Shown: positions 8,775 to 16,012 of the stretch, in pieces | How positions within the stretch are numbered: the stretch's first letter is position 1 | Layout: every line of letters starts with the position of its first letter | NCBI RefSeq assembly: GCF_009901565.1 | Contig: NZ_WXEW01000001.1 | Coordinates: forward strand, 682,001 to 746,000 | Direction: 5' to 3' | Origin: Herbidospora solisilvae | Lineage (GTDB): Bacteria > Actinomycetota > Actinomycetes > Streptosporangiales > Streptosporangiaceae | Length of the DNA: 64,000 nt | Notes under the pieces: generated by a model | What the model was told of the DNA's origin: nothing | What the model saw: only the letters and a program-made list of their open reading frames with translations | Database searches by the model: none | Program-made: the position numbers and the translations under genes

Positions 8775-9215
8775 TCACGCCGGGTTCCTCGGATAGGCAC
8801 GATCCCAGGCTTCCCGCTGAGCAGCGTCCAGGGGGATGTTCGGAAAGATGGAGAGAAATCTGTGCGCGAGATCGACCAGCCCCGCTCTCTTCACATCCGG
8901 GAGCCGGTCGAAATCGGCCCTGGTGACGTCCAGGGAGAAGTGACCGCCGGTGCCGTCCCGCAGAACCACGGTGGTCGAGCAGCGAAACACCCCTTTCGTC
9001 TCTTCGAGCAGGAACGTGAGGTAGATATCCGTCAGCTCCGCCCGATGATCGGCCAACCAGTCAGGGCGGCCTCGGCCGCTCCACTTGTTGCGGCTCGCCG
9101 CTTCCACCAACCGATAGAGATCCTCAGTGGACAGTTCCTTGATGTCTCCTCTCTCGATGACACCAAAACGGTTGGGCACTCGGGGCCAACGGCCGAATCG
9201 GAACATGCGCCTCAT
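8775..9215 (-). CDS. Hypothetical protein, 146 aa
   Basis: No family is recognised. ATG at 9215 has GGAGG 9 nt upstream; a second ATG lies three codons in. The protein is soluble and basic at its N-terminus, with a predicted mixed alpha/beta core (TDIYLTFLLEETKGVFRCSTTVVL, then GTGGHFSLDVTRADFDRL). It is similar in size and position to the unknown gene at 5516, so the TCS/kinase block is flanked by two small minus-strand genes, but I cannot align the two convincingly. Confidence 0.6.
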   Translation of the reverse strand: MRRMFRFGRWPRVPNRFGVIERGDIKELSTEDLYRLVEAASRNKWSGRGRPDWLADHRAELTDIYLTFLLEETKGVFRCSTTVVLRDGTGGHFSLDVTRADFDRLPDVKRAGLVDLAHRFLSIFPNIPLDAAQREAWDRAYPRNPA

Positions 9216-9361
9216 TCGCGGTTTCCTCCGGCTCCGGCAGGCAGAGTGTCCATCTTCGCCCGGCCGGCGATCCCTTGCGAAGCGGCCCTAAACAGATTGC
9301 CCGGCTTGCTCCTCCGCTGAAAGTCTCGGCCGGGCGCAGATCCCGGAGAGGAACCCTCGAC

Positions 9362-10846
9362 ATGGCCACCCCCCGCACCCCGTCCATCTCAGAGCCCGTA
9401 GTCCGCACCGCCGCCGGCGCCCTGCGCGGCGCCTGGGAAGCGGGCCTGACCGTCTTCCGCGGAGTCCCCTTCGCCGAGCCGCCCGTCGGCGCGCTGCGGT
9501 TCCAGGCGCCGCGGCCCGTGCGGAGCTGGGACGGTGTCCGGCCCGCCCTCGAACACGGCCCGCCGCCACCGCAGTCGGGTGTGCTCGGGTCGTCCGGGAG
9601 CGTGTCGGACGGCGGCTGGTTGACGCTCAACGTCTGGACGCCCGACACGGGAGCCGCCCTCCCGGTCATGGTCTGGATTCCCGGCGGCGGTTACGCCATG
9701 GGTTACTCCGGCCTGCCCGAATACGACGCCGGGCGCCTCGCCTCGGCCGGGACGGTCGTCGTCACGATCAACTACCGCCTCGGCGTCGAGGGGTTCGCGC
9801 ACATCGAGGGGGCCCCGGCCAACCGAGGGCTGCTCGACCAGGTCGCGGCCCTGGAGTGGGTGCGGGACAACATCCACGTCTTCGGCGGCGATCCGGACCG
9901 GGTGACGGTCTTCGGCCAGTCGGCGGGCGGCGGGTCCGTCGCCGCGCTGCTCGCCATGCCCACGGCTGCCGGGCTCTTCCACCGGGCGGTCGCGCAGAGC
10001 GTGCCGGGGACGTTCTTCTCCCCCGAGCTGGCCGCCGACCTCGCCGCCGCGTTCGCCGCCGAGGCGGGGGTCCGGCCGACCGTCTCGGAGATGGCCGAGG
10101 TGGAGCCGGAACTGCTGGCCGCCGCGGGTGACGCGGTCTTCGCCACGATGGACCGCTGGGCGGCGATCACCCTTCGGCCGATCCCGTTCGCGCCGGTCGT
10201 GGACGGCGAGGTGCTGCCCGCCACCCCGTGGCAGGCGCTCGCCGACGGCCGGGCGCGCGACGTCGTGCTGGTCGCCGGGCACACCCGTGACGAGCACCGG
10301 CTGTTCAGCCTGATCGACGGCGTGCTCGGGCAGGTCACCCGCGAGCAGGCGGAGACGGCCCTGCGGGTGCTCGCGCCCGGCCTCGGCTACCGGGAGGCGT
10401 TCCCGGCGGCCTCCGACGAGGAGGTGTACGAGCTGGTCAACGGCGACTGGCTCTTCCGGATGCCGAGTGTCCACCTGGCCGAGGCGCAGGTCGCGGGCGG
10501 CGGGCGGGCACATCTGTTCGAGCTGACCTGGCCCGCCCCGGGCATGGGCGGTCTCCTCGGGGCCTGTCACGGGCTCGACGTGCCGCTCGTCTTCGGCAAC
10601 CTGACCAGCGGCCAGACCGCCACGCTGATCGGCGAGCCGTCACCCGAGGCGGTGGCGCTGTCCGCCGAGATGCGGAGGTCCTGGACGGGCTTCGCCGCGC
10701 ACGGCGACCCCGGCTGGCCCGCGTACACGACCGGCGAACGCCTCACCCGGGTCTTCGACAACCCGTCCACGGTCGGGCCCTATCCGGAGGAGACCGCGCG
10801 GCTGCTGTGGCGGGACCACACCTTCTCGGCACTGCCGCTGCTCTGA
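9362..10846 (+). CDS. Type-B carboxylesterase (PnbA-like)
   Basis: This is a 494-aa alpha/beta hydrolase of the carboxylesterase/cholinesterase family, with no signal peptide. It has the N-terminal signature FRGVPFAEPPVGALRF, the oxyanion motif PGGGY, and the nucleophile elbow GQSAGGGS with Ser187. The probable His is in GACHGLDVPLVFG, followed by the typical trailing AHGDPGWPAY. ATG at 9362 has GGAGAGGAA upstream; a longer frame from 9275 lacks an SD. It is the first gene of a four-gene set that continues 14 bp downstream. It should hydrolyse carboxylic esters of unknown identity in the cytoplasm. Confidence 0.92.
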   Translation: MATPRTPSISEPVVRTAAGALRGAWEAGLTVFRGVPFAEPPVGALRFQAPRPVRSWDGVRPALEHGPPPPQSGVLGSSGSVSDGGWLTLNVWTPDTGAALPVMVWIPGGGYAMGYSGLPEYDAGRLASAGTVVVTINYRLGVEGFAHIEGAPANRGLLDQVAALEWVRDNIHVFGGDPDRVTVFGQSAGGGSVAALLAMPTAAGLFHRAVAQSVPGTFFSPELAADLAAAFAAEAGVRPTVSEMAEVEPELLAAAGDAVFATMDRWAAITLRPIPFAPVVDGEVLPATPWQALADGRARDVVLVAGHTRDEHRLFSLIDGVLGQVTREQAETALRVLAPGLGYREAFPAASDEEVYELVNGDWLFRMPSVHLAEAQVAGGGRAHLFELTWPAPGMGGLLGACHGLDVPLVFGNLTSGQTATLIGEPSPEAVALSAEMRRSWTGFAAHGDPGWPAYTTGERLTRVFDNPSTVGPYPEETARLLWRDHTFSALPLL

Positions 10847-10860
10847 GGGAGACTTCGGCC

Positions 10861-11781
10861 ATGCGCATGCTCGTCGTCCAGGGCGACATCACCACCCGGC
10901 ATGCCGACGTGATCGTCAACGCGGCCGGCTCGTCGCTGCTGGGCGGCGGCGGGGTCGACGGGGCCGTGCACCGGCGCGGCGGGCCGGCCGTCCGGGCGGA
11001 GTGCCGGGCGCTGCGCGCGTCCGCCTACCCGGACGGGCTGCCGGTCGGGCAGGCGGTCGCCACCACCGGAGGCGAGCTGAGGGCGCGGTGGGTGGTCCAC
11101 ACCGTGGGGCCGGTGTACTCCCCCGACGACGACCGCTCCGGCCTGCTGGCCTCCTGTTACCGCGAGAGCCTGCGGGTCGCCGACGGCCTGGGGGCGCGGA
11201 GCGTCGCGTTCCCGGCGATCTCCACCGGGGTCCGCGGGTGGCCGCTCGCCGAGGCCGCCGAGATCGCGGTCCGGGCGTTGCGGGCCACGGCGACCGAGGT
11301 GGCCGACGTCTGCTTCGTGACGTTCACGCCGGAGGCGTTCGCGGCCTTCACGACAGTCGTCACCGGTGACGAGAACATCGCGGCGGGGCTGGCCGCGCAT
11401 CCGGAGGAACACTGGCGGCGGCTCTTCGCCGCCGTCGACGAGCTCACGCCGGCCGACCGGGTGGTCACCTGGGAGGCCCCGGAGAACCAGTTCCCCTATC
11501 CGGTCTACAGCGAGCGGTTCTGGCAGGTCGTGCGGCTGCTGGCGGAACTCGACGTGATCGTGCCGTTCGACTGGGGCGCGTGGAGCCGGGCCAGCCCGCT
11601 CCATCCGGACGGCCGGAGGCTGGCCGCCGCGCCGGTCGCCGACGCCGCGCGGCTGGCCACCGCCTACGTCCGGGGCGAGCGGTTCTGCGAGGGCACCCTG
11701 GAGACCGGTCTCGCCAACGGGGCCCTGGACGCGATCTTCGATCGGCTGCGAGGCTGGTTCGCCGAAGGGGGTGCACGATGA
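10861..11781 (+). CDS. Macrodomain (ADP-ribose-binding) protein with C-terminal DUF6508-like domain
   Basis: This 306-aa protein starts at ATG 10861 after GAGGGAGA. Residues 1-165 form a macrodomain: GDIT, VNAAGSSLLGGGGVDGAVHRRGG and PAISTGVRGWPL are the typical adenosine/phosphate and catalytic loops of the MacroD/O-acetyl-ADP-ribose deacetylase class. Residues of about 185-306 resemble DUF6508 (FDWGAW, AYVRGERFCEGTLETGLANG). It probably removes ADP-ribose from esters or proteins. It overlaps the next gene by ATGA, and its neighbours are all hydrolases or transferases of small molecules, so a detoxification or modification-reversal role is possible. The DUF6508 assignment is from memory and less certain. 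Confidence 0.88.
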   Translation: MRMLVVQGDITTRHADVIVNAAGSSLLGGGGVDGAVHRRGGPAVRAECRALRASAYPDGLPVGQAVATTGGELRARWVVHTVGPVYSPDDDRSGLLASCYRESLRVADGLGARSVAFPAISTGVRGWPLAEAAEIAVRALRATATEVADVCFVTFTPEAFAAFTTVVTGDENIAAGLAAHPEEHWRRLFAAVDELTPADRVVTWEAPENQFPYPVYSERFWQVVRLLAELDVIVPFDWGAWSRASPLHPDGRRLAAAPVADAARLATAYVRGERFCEGTLETGLANGALDAIFDRLRGWFAEGGAR

Positions 11782-13340
11782 AGCCGAGGGTCGAGCGTGA
11801 CCTGCGTGTGCCGATGCGCGACGGAACCGTCCTGCTGGCCGACCGCTGGGCGCCCGCGAACGGCGACGGCCTGCCGGTCGTGCTGGTGCGCACCCCCTAC
11901 GGGCGGCGGCGGGCCGTCCGGCAGATCGTCGGGCCGCTGGTCGAGGGCGGTTTCCAGGCGGTGGTGCAGAGCACACGCGGCACGTTCGGGTCGGGCGGCG
12001 GCTTCGACCCCCTGCGACGCGAACGCGACGACGGCCTCGACACGGTCGAGTGGGTCGCCGCGCAGCCGTGGTTCGGCGAGGCGATGGTCCTGTACGGGAT
12101 GAGCTACCTCGGATTCGTCCAGTGGGCCGTGGCCGACGCCCTGCCGCCGCAGGTCAAGGCCCTCGTGCCGGGGGTCTGCGAGTCGGCGCTCACCCTGGAG
12201 TTCCTGCGCGCCGACGGGTTCTCGCTGGAGACGCCGTTCTCCTGGGGCGTCATGGTCGGCGTACAGGAACGGCCGTTCTTCCTGCTGCGGATGCTGCTCG
12301 GCGGCCGGCGGCTCCAGCGGGCGCTGCGCACCCTCCCCCTGAACCGGGCCGACACCGCCGCGCTGGGGCGCGGCAGCGACTACCTCCAGGACATCCTGCG
12401 GCACGACACCACGAGCCCGTTCTGGCGGGCGGCCGACCACCGGCACCGGGTGGCCGGGGTCCGGGTGCCGGTGAGCCTGGTCGGCGGCTGGTTCGACATC
12501 TTCCTCCCCGGCCAGCTCCGCGATTTCCAGGCCGCGCCGGACGCGCGCCTCACGGTCGGCCCGTGGACCCACGTCTCCCCCGGCGTCATGGACGCCCAGG
12601 CCGCCGAGGCCCTGGAGTTCGCCCTGCCGCTGGCCCGGGGCGAGACCCCGGTCGAGCGCGCGCCGGTCCGCCTGTACGTCATGGGCGAGGAGGAATGGCG
12701 CGACTTCCCGACGTGGCCGCCGCCGGGCTACGAGGACCGGCGCTTCCACCTCCACCCCGGCGGGCTGCTGGCGACCGACCCGCCGGACGACGCCGGCCCC
12801 GACCGTTACCGCTACGACCCCGCCGACCCCACCCCAGCCGTGGGCGGCGTCCGGATGGCCTTCGGCGTGGCGGCGGGCCCGGTCGACAACACCGCCCTCG
12901 AAAGCCGCGCCGACGTCCTCACCTACACCACCCCTCCGCTGACCGAGGCCGTCGAGGTGATCGGCGAGGTCCGGGCAGAGGTCTTCTTCCGCTCCAGCCT
13001 GCCGCACGCCGACGTGTTCGTGCGGTTGTGCGACGTCGACCCCGGCGGCCGGTCGACCAACGTGTGCGACGGCCTGACCGGCGTCGCCGGAGCCGACGAG
13101 GTCACGGCCGTCGACGTGCGCCTCTGGCCGACCGCCCACGTGTTCAGGCCGGGCCACCGCATCCGCGTCCAGGTCTCCAGCGGGGCCTTCCCCCGCTACA
13201 ACCGCAACCCCGGCACCGGCGAACCGCGCGCCACCGCCACCACGCTGCGCGTCGCCGACCAGGAGGTGTTCCACGACCCGGGCCGTCCGTCGGCCCTCGT
13301 CCTGCCGGTCCGCGCCCACGGTCCTACGCTGGACGAATGA
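11778..13340 (+). CDS. CocE/NonD-family alpha/beta hydrolase
   Basis: This 520-aa protein starts at ATG 11778, overlapping the macrodomain stop. It has the family N-terminus (VPMRDGTVLLADRWAP), nucleophile Ser109 in YGMSYLGF, Asp in VGGWFDIF and His in VGPWTH. A C-terminal jelly-roll like that of X-Pro dipeptidyl peptidases covers roughly residues 335-520 (VDNTALESRADVLTY, VFRPGHRIRVQVSSGAFPRYNRN). The family includes cocaine esterase, glutaryl-7-ACA acylase and amino-ester hydrolases. No signal peptide is present, so it acts in the cytoplasm. The substrate cannot be told from sequence. Confidence 0.93.
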   Translation: MKPRVERDLRVPMRDGTVLLADRWAPANGDGLPVVLVRTPYGRRRAVRQIVGPLVEGGFQAVVQSTRGTFGSGGGFDPLRRERDDGLDTVEWVAAQPWFGEAMVLYGMSYLGFVQWAVADALPPQVKALVPGVCESALTLEFLRADGFSLETPFSWGVMVGVQERPFFLLRMLLGGRRLQRALRTLPLNRADTAALGRGSDYLQDILRHDTTSPFWRAADHRHRVAGVRVPVSLVGGWFDIFLPGQLRDFQAAPDARLTVGPWTHVSPGVMDAQAAEALEFALPLARGETPVERAPVRLYVMGEEEWRDFPTWPPPGYEDRRFHLHPGGLLATDPPDDAGPDRYRYDPADPTPAVGGVRMAFGVAAGPVDNTALESRADVLTYTTPPLTEAVEVIGEVRAEVFFRSSLPHADVFVRLCDVDPGGRSTNVCDGLTGVAGADEVTAVDVRLWPTAHVFRPGHRIRVQVSSGAFPRYNRNPGTGEPRATATTLRVADQEVFHDPGRPSALVLPVRAHGPTLDE

Positions 13341-14152
13341 CGATCTTCGGGGACCCGATCGACGTGCGCCGCCTCTTTCCCGCCGAGCGGCGCGCCCTGC
13401 TGGACCTGCTCGACGGGCTCGCGCCAGGCGACTGGACCCGGCCGACCGTCTGCCCCGGCTGGGACGTGCACGACGTCGTCGCCCACGTCCTGCACGACTA
13501 CGCCCGGCGGTTGTCGGGCAGCCGGGACGGGCACCGGGGCGGCGGCTTCCACGAGGGCGAGACGCTGCCGGTGTTCCTCGCGCGGGTCAACGACGAGTTC
13601 GTGCGCGCGGCGCGGTCCCTCTCCCCGGCGGTCCTGGTCGACCAGATCCGGCATCTGGGGGTCCAGCTGGACGCGTACTGGACGACCACGGACCTCGACG
13701 CCCCCGCCGACCTGGACGTCTCGTGGGCGGCGACCGACGTGCCGAGCCCGGCGTGGCTCGACGTGGCGCGGGAGTACACCGAGTTCTGGGTGCACCAGCA
13801 GCAGATCCGCGACGCGGTGTCCCGCCCCGGGGCGCTCGGCGCGGACCTCGCCGAACCGGTCGCCGACACGTTCGCGCGGGCGCTGCCGTTCGCCCTCCGG
13901 GAGGTCGTCCGCGCCGAGGGCACGTCCGTCGTGCTGAAGGTCGGCGGCCGGGAGTGGTCGGCCGTGTGGCGGGCGGGCCGGTGGCGCATGGGCGCCGGGA
14001 GCCGGGCCGCTGAGGTGTCCATGGACCACGACACGTTCTGGCGGCTGGCCAGCAGGGGCGTCACCGTCGAGGAGGCCCGCCGGAGGGCCGCGGTGAGCGG
14101 CGACCCGGAACTGACGGACGCGGCGACCACCCTGCTGGCCGTGGTGGCCTGA
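13337..14152 (+). CDS. Maleylpyruvate isomerase-family (DinB-fold) protein, probably mycothiol-dependent
   Basis: This 271-aa protein starts at ATG 13337, overlapping the CocE stop (ATGA). It carries the family pattern of an early TVCPGWDVHDVVAHVLHDY helix with metal-binding His residues, then a four-helix bundle and a C-terminal alpha/beta domain (about residues 185-271). Members use mycothiol as cofactor or as an S-transfer partner. As the last gene of the operon it may conjugate or isomerise a product released by the two upstream esterases. Specific chemistry is unknown. The stop codon lies inside a 13-bp palindrome, CCTGACGGTCAGG at 14148-14160. Confidence 0.85.
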   Translation: MTIFGDPIDVRRLFPAERRALLDLLDGLAPGDWTRPTVCPGWDVHDVVAHVLHDYARRLSGSRDGHRGGGFHEGETLPVFLARVNDEFVRAARSLSPAVLVDQIRHLGVQLDAYWTTTDLDAPADLDVSWAATDVPSPAWLDVAREYTEFWVHQQQIRDAVSRPGALGADLAEPVADTFARALPFALREVVRAEGTSVVLKVGGREWSAVWRAGRWRMGAGSRAAEVSMDHDTFWRLASRGVTVEEARRRAAVSGDPELTDAATTLLAVVA

Positions 14153-14155
14153 CGG

Positions 14156-14341
14156 TCAGGACGCCGGGCCGACCTCGGGGTCGGGTTCCGGCATGTCGGA
14201 CTCTTCGGAGCCCGCCACGTCGTCGGCCTCCTCCACCGGCTCCAGGTCGCGGAGGATCGGGTGGTCGGGGGTCTGGGTGTCGGCGCCCGAACGCTGGGCG
14301 ACGACCTCGCTCTCGCCGTCTATGCCACGCTTTTCGACCAT
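14156..14341 (-). CDS. Small acidic hypothetical protein, 61 aa
   Basis: The product is very acidic in its C-terminal half (about 20 Asp/Glu) and Pro-rich at the end. Third codon positions are almost all G or C, as in real genes here, which argues for coding. The start is taken as ATG 14341 (MVEKRGIDGESEVV); the frame stays open upstream but loses codon bias. No clear SD is seen. It is convergent with the isomerase-like gene, with a 3-bp gap. A 14-bp perfect hairpin lies 40 bp upstream of its start. No domain is recognised and the disordered look gives no function. Confidence 0.5.
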   Translation of the reverse strand: MVEKRGIDGESEVVAQRSGADTQTPDHPILRDLEPVEEADDVAGSEESDMPEPDPEVGPAS

Positions 14342-14380
14342 GACGTGCCCGTGCCCGGGACGGCGGGCCGTACACGCGAA

Positions 14381-14419
14381 CGGATCCCCGGGCACCGCCG
14401 GCCGATGCCCGGGGATCCG
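14381..14419. terminator. Perfect 14-bp hairpin
   Basis: CGGATCCCCGGGCA (14381-14394) pairs perfectly with TGCCCGGGGATCCG (14406-14419) around an 11-nt loop. It lies between the 21-codon ORF (14475-14540) and the acidic small gene on the minus strand. There is no T tract on either side. It could be a GC-only actinobacterial terminator for the upstream short transcript, or a structured 5' leader of the 61-aa gene. Confidence 0.6.
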
Positions 14420-14474
14420 CCATGGGACCCGGCCTCCCCGCGGGGGGTGAAGAGGAGACCGGGCAGTCAGGGGG

Positions 14475-14540
14475 TCAGGTCGGGTCGGGGCACGTCGGTT
14501 CGACGGTGGTCCGCGTCGGCCGCCGGAGATGTGGTGGCAT
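14475..14540 (-). CDS. Candidate 21-codon peptide gene behind a conserved leader element
   Basis: ATG 14540 has a good SD (AGGAAGG, 5-nt gap) and opens a 21-residue peptide starting MPPHLRRPTRT and ending TCPDPT, with a TGA stop at 14475-14477. It is rich in Pro, Thr and Arg with one Cys. The SD is part of a hairpin directly downstream of the 26-nt element that also precedes the secreted dehydrogenase at 54857. The ORF is supported only by SD and context. It may instead be a leader peptide or a chance frame. Confidence 0.35.
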   Translation of the reverse strand: MPPHLRRPTRTTVEPTCPDPT

Positions 14541-14545
14541 GGGGT

Positions 14546-14595
14546 CCTTCCTGAACGAGGGAACGTCTCGTCAGGCAAGGCGCGCGCCGCCGCGC
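14546..14595 (-). promoter_or_regulatory. Conserved GC-rich leader element, copy A
   Basis: Read on the minus strand, a 26-nt block (14595-14570) begins GCGCGGCGG and ends CTTGCCTGAC. It is identical to 54917-54892. After it comes a hairpin CCTGA-CGAG / CTCG-T-TCAGG whose 3' arm runs straight into the SD AGGAAGG of the 21-codon ORF. The block contains the self-complementary GGCGCGCGCC. In this copy ATG plus seven codons (MRGGARLA, then TGA) overlap the block; copy B lacks that ATG. It is probably a cis-acting RNA or transcription element; identity is unknown. Confidence 0.55.
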
Positions 14596-14758
14596 ATGTT
14601 GCCGCGTGAATGGTCGGTTCGGCCACGGCACGAACCGGGCGACGAACCGAGGTGCCACCCGCCGGCCGCCCGGACTAGTTGTCCGCGAAGGGGATCGATG
14701 ATGTTGTAACACGGGCCCAGTGGATCAGGCACCCCCGGACCGGATAACGACTTAGCGC

Positions 14759-14789
14759 TTCAACAATATGTTGACAACATTTCGTTGAA
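14759..14789. promoter_or_regulatory. 31-bp interrupted palindrome overlapping a -35 box
   Basis: Outer arms TTCAAC (14759-14764) and GTTGAA (14784-14789) and inner arms ATGTTG (14768-14773) and CAACAT (14775-14780) are perfectly symmetrical about base 14774. The consensus -35 TTGACA (14771-14776) lies inside it. A -10-like CATGAT follows after a spacer of about 17-18 nt, which would put the transcription start close to the GTG at 14808. This is a strong candidate operator for the HTH gene, probably autoregulatory. It is the most AT-rich stretch in the neighbourhood. Confidence 0.65.
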
Positions 14790-14795
14790 AGAGCC

Positions 14796-15167
14796 ATGAT
14801 GGCGGGCGTGTACGCATCACTGACCCACATCGCCTCCCGCCACGCCACCACCGAGGCCCAGCGCTCCCGCCAGGTCCACCCCACGGTCCTGGGCGCCCAC
14901 GAGGCGGTCCGCCTCGTCACCATGCTGGCCGCCGGCTCCGCCGCCCCCGACACCGGCGAACCGGAGGTCGACGCCTCCGACCTGACCGCGGCCCTCACGT
15001 TGATGCCCCTGGTCAGGGGGGAGATCGACCAGCTGGAGGCGAGCCTGCTGCTGATCGCCCGGGGGCGCGGGCTGACCTGGCAGGAGATCGCCAACGCCCT
15101 GGGCCTCGGCTCACCCCAGGCGGCCAAACAGCGCTACGAACGCCTGGCCGGCCGCGTCGCCACCTGA
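14796..15167 (+). CDS. Small DNA-binding protein with HTH (sigma-70 region 4-like)
   Basis: This is a protein of 119-123 aa. Starts at ATG 14796/14799 (AAAGAG upstream) or a leaderless GTG at 14808 are all in frame. The leaderless start fits the promoter geometry and gives VYASLTHIASRH. The C-terminal third is a helix-turn-helix: LTWQEIANALGLGSPQAAKQRYERL. The N-terminal two thirds are helical and Ala-rich, probably for dimerisation. The gene sits directly behind a 31-bp interrupted palindrome, so autoregulation is likely. Targets are unknown. Confidence 0.7.
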   Translation: MMAGVYASLTHIASRHATTEAQRSRQVHPTVLGAHEAVRLVTMLAAGSAAPDTGEPEVDASDLTAALTLMPLVRGEIDQLEASLLLIARGRGLTWQEIANALGLGSPQAAKQRYERLAGRVAT

Positions 15168-15972
15168 GCACCCATTCCGCCCGCGCCCGCCCCCAGCCCC
15201 AGGATCGAGACGGCACTCCCCAGACGGGTCCGATACCAGAGCGCGGGGTCGCCCCCGCCCGTCTCACGACCCCCTGGGCCGTCAGACGGACGATCTTCGA
15301 GCGGTCGCCGAGGAACTCGCCGCCCCGATGCGGCGCCAGCACCAGCGCACGGGCTCTGACCTGGGCGAACGGCGACCGGAGGAACGGCTCCAGGTCGCTC
15401 CGCTCGATCAAGTACCTCGCCGCACGGAGCAGCGCACCCGGCGCGGTCATCCGCTCGTGCAGACCGCGCACGGCCTCGGCGTCGTCCCGCCGGATCAGTT
15501 CCTCGACGACGAGACGCATCGTCGGCCCGTCGAAGTCGGCGTGCGCGTCGAGGGCGATCACCGGGCGGAGCAGGTCGAGCAGGCCCGGCCCGCCGATCCT
15601 GCCGCGCAGCCGCATGGCGGTCGGGATCATGCGCCGTGCCGCCTCGGGCCGCGTCACGACGTTGACGAGGATGTGCCGGGCGTAGTCGCGCACCGGCCCA
15701 ACCCAGTCGAGGGCCCGGACGACGAGCAGCGGCCACAACACCGGGTGGCGCGCGAGCTGCGGGATCGCCCGCTCCCGGAACTCTCCCCGGCTGCTGCACG
15801 CCATCAGCAGCACATGGACCGGCCGCCGCATCAGCGTGACGTCCCGCGGCGCCTGGAGGTGGTGGCCGGAGCGGATCGACTCGTCCAAGGCGATCCACGT
15901 GCCGGGGGTCAGCTCCCAGAGCCGGCTCTCCGGGACGAGGTCGTCGAACAGGTCGTACACGCTGATCTGCAT
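15134..15972 (-). pseudogene. HEAT-like helical-repeat protein with a probable 1-bp frameshift
   Basis: ATG 15972 begins MQISVYDLFDDLVPESRLWEL and the frame reads well down to VRLTAQGVVRRAG near 15255, with helical repeats (RDYARHILVNVVTRPEAARRM and similar). There the frame passes a G5 run (C5 on the + strand, 15252-15256) and the remaining codons to 15013 read as antisense of the HTH gene. One extra G would give the protein-like GGDPALWYRTRLGSAVSILG with a stop at 15134. The gene is therefore a recent frameshift or a sequencing error. It lies 40 bp after the propeller gene in the same operon. The function of the intact family is unknown. Confidence 0.6.
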
Positions 15973-16012
15973 ACGAGATGGTGGCAGCTCCGGGTGTCCG
16001 GATTCGACTGCT

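Noticed and set aside
5516-9215. Possible paralogy of the two small unknown proteins at 5516 and 8775
   Set aside because: Length and position are similar but I could not align them over more than a few residues.
10780-11976. 398-codon minus-strand frame
   Set aside because: Antisense to the macrodomain gene, which has unmistakable ADP-ribose-binding motifs.
14467-14712. 81-codon minus-strand frame spanning leader copy A
   Set aside because: It would read through the conserved block; the same block in copy B lies in a different context, so the shared residues reflect DNA conservation, not a protein.
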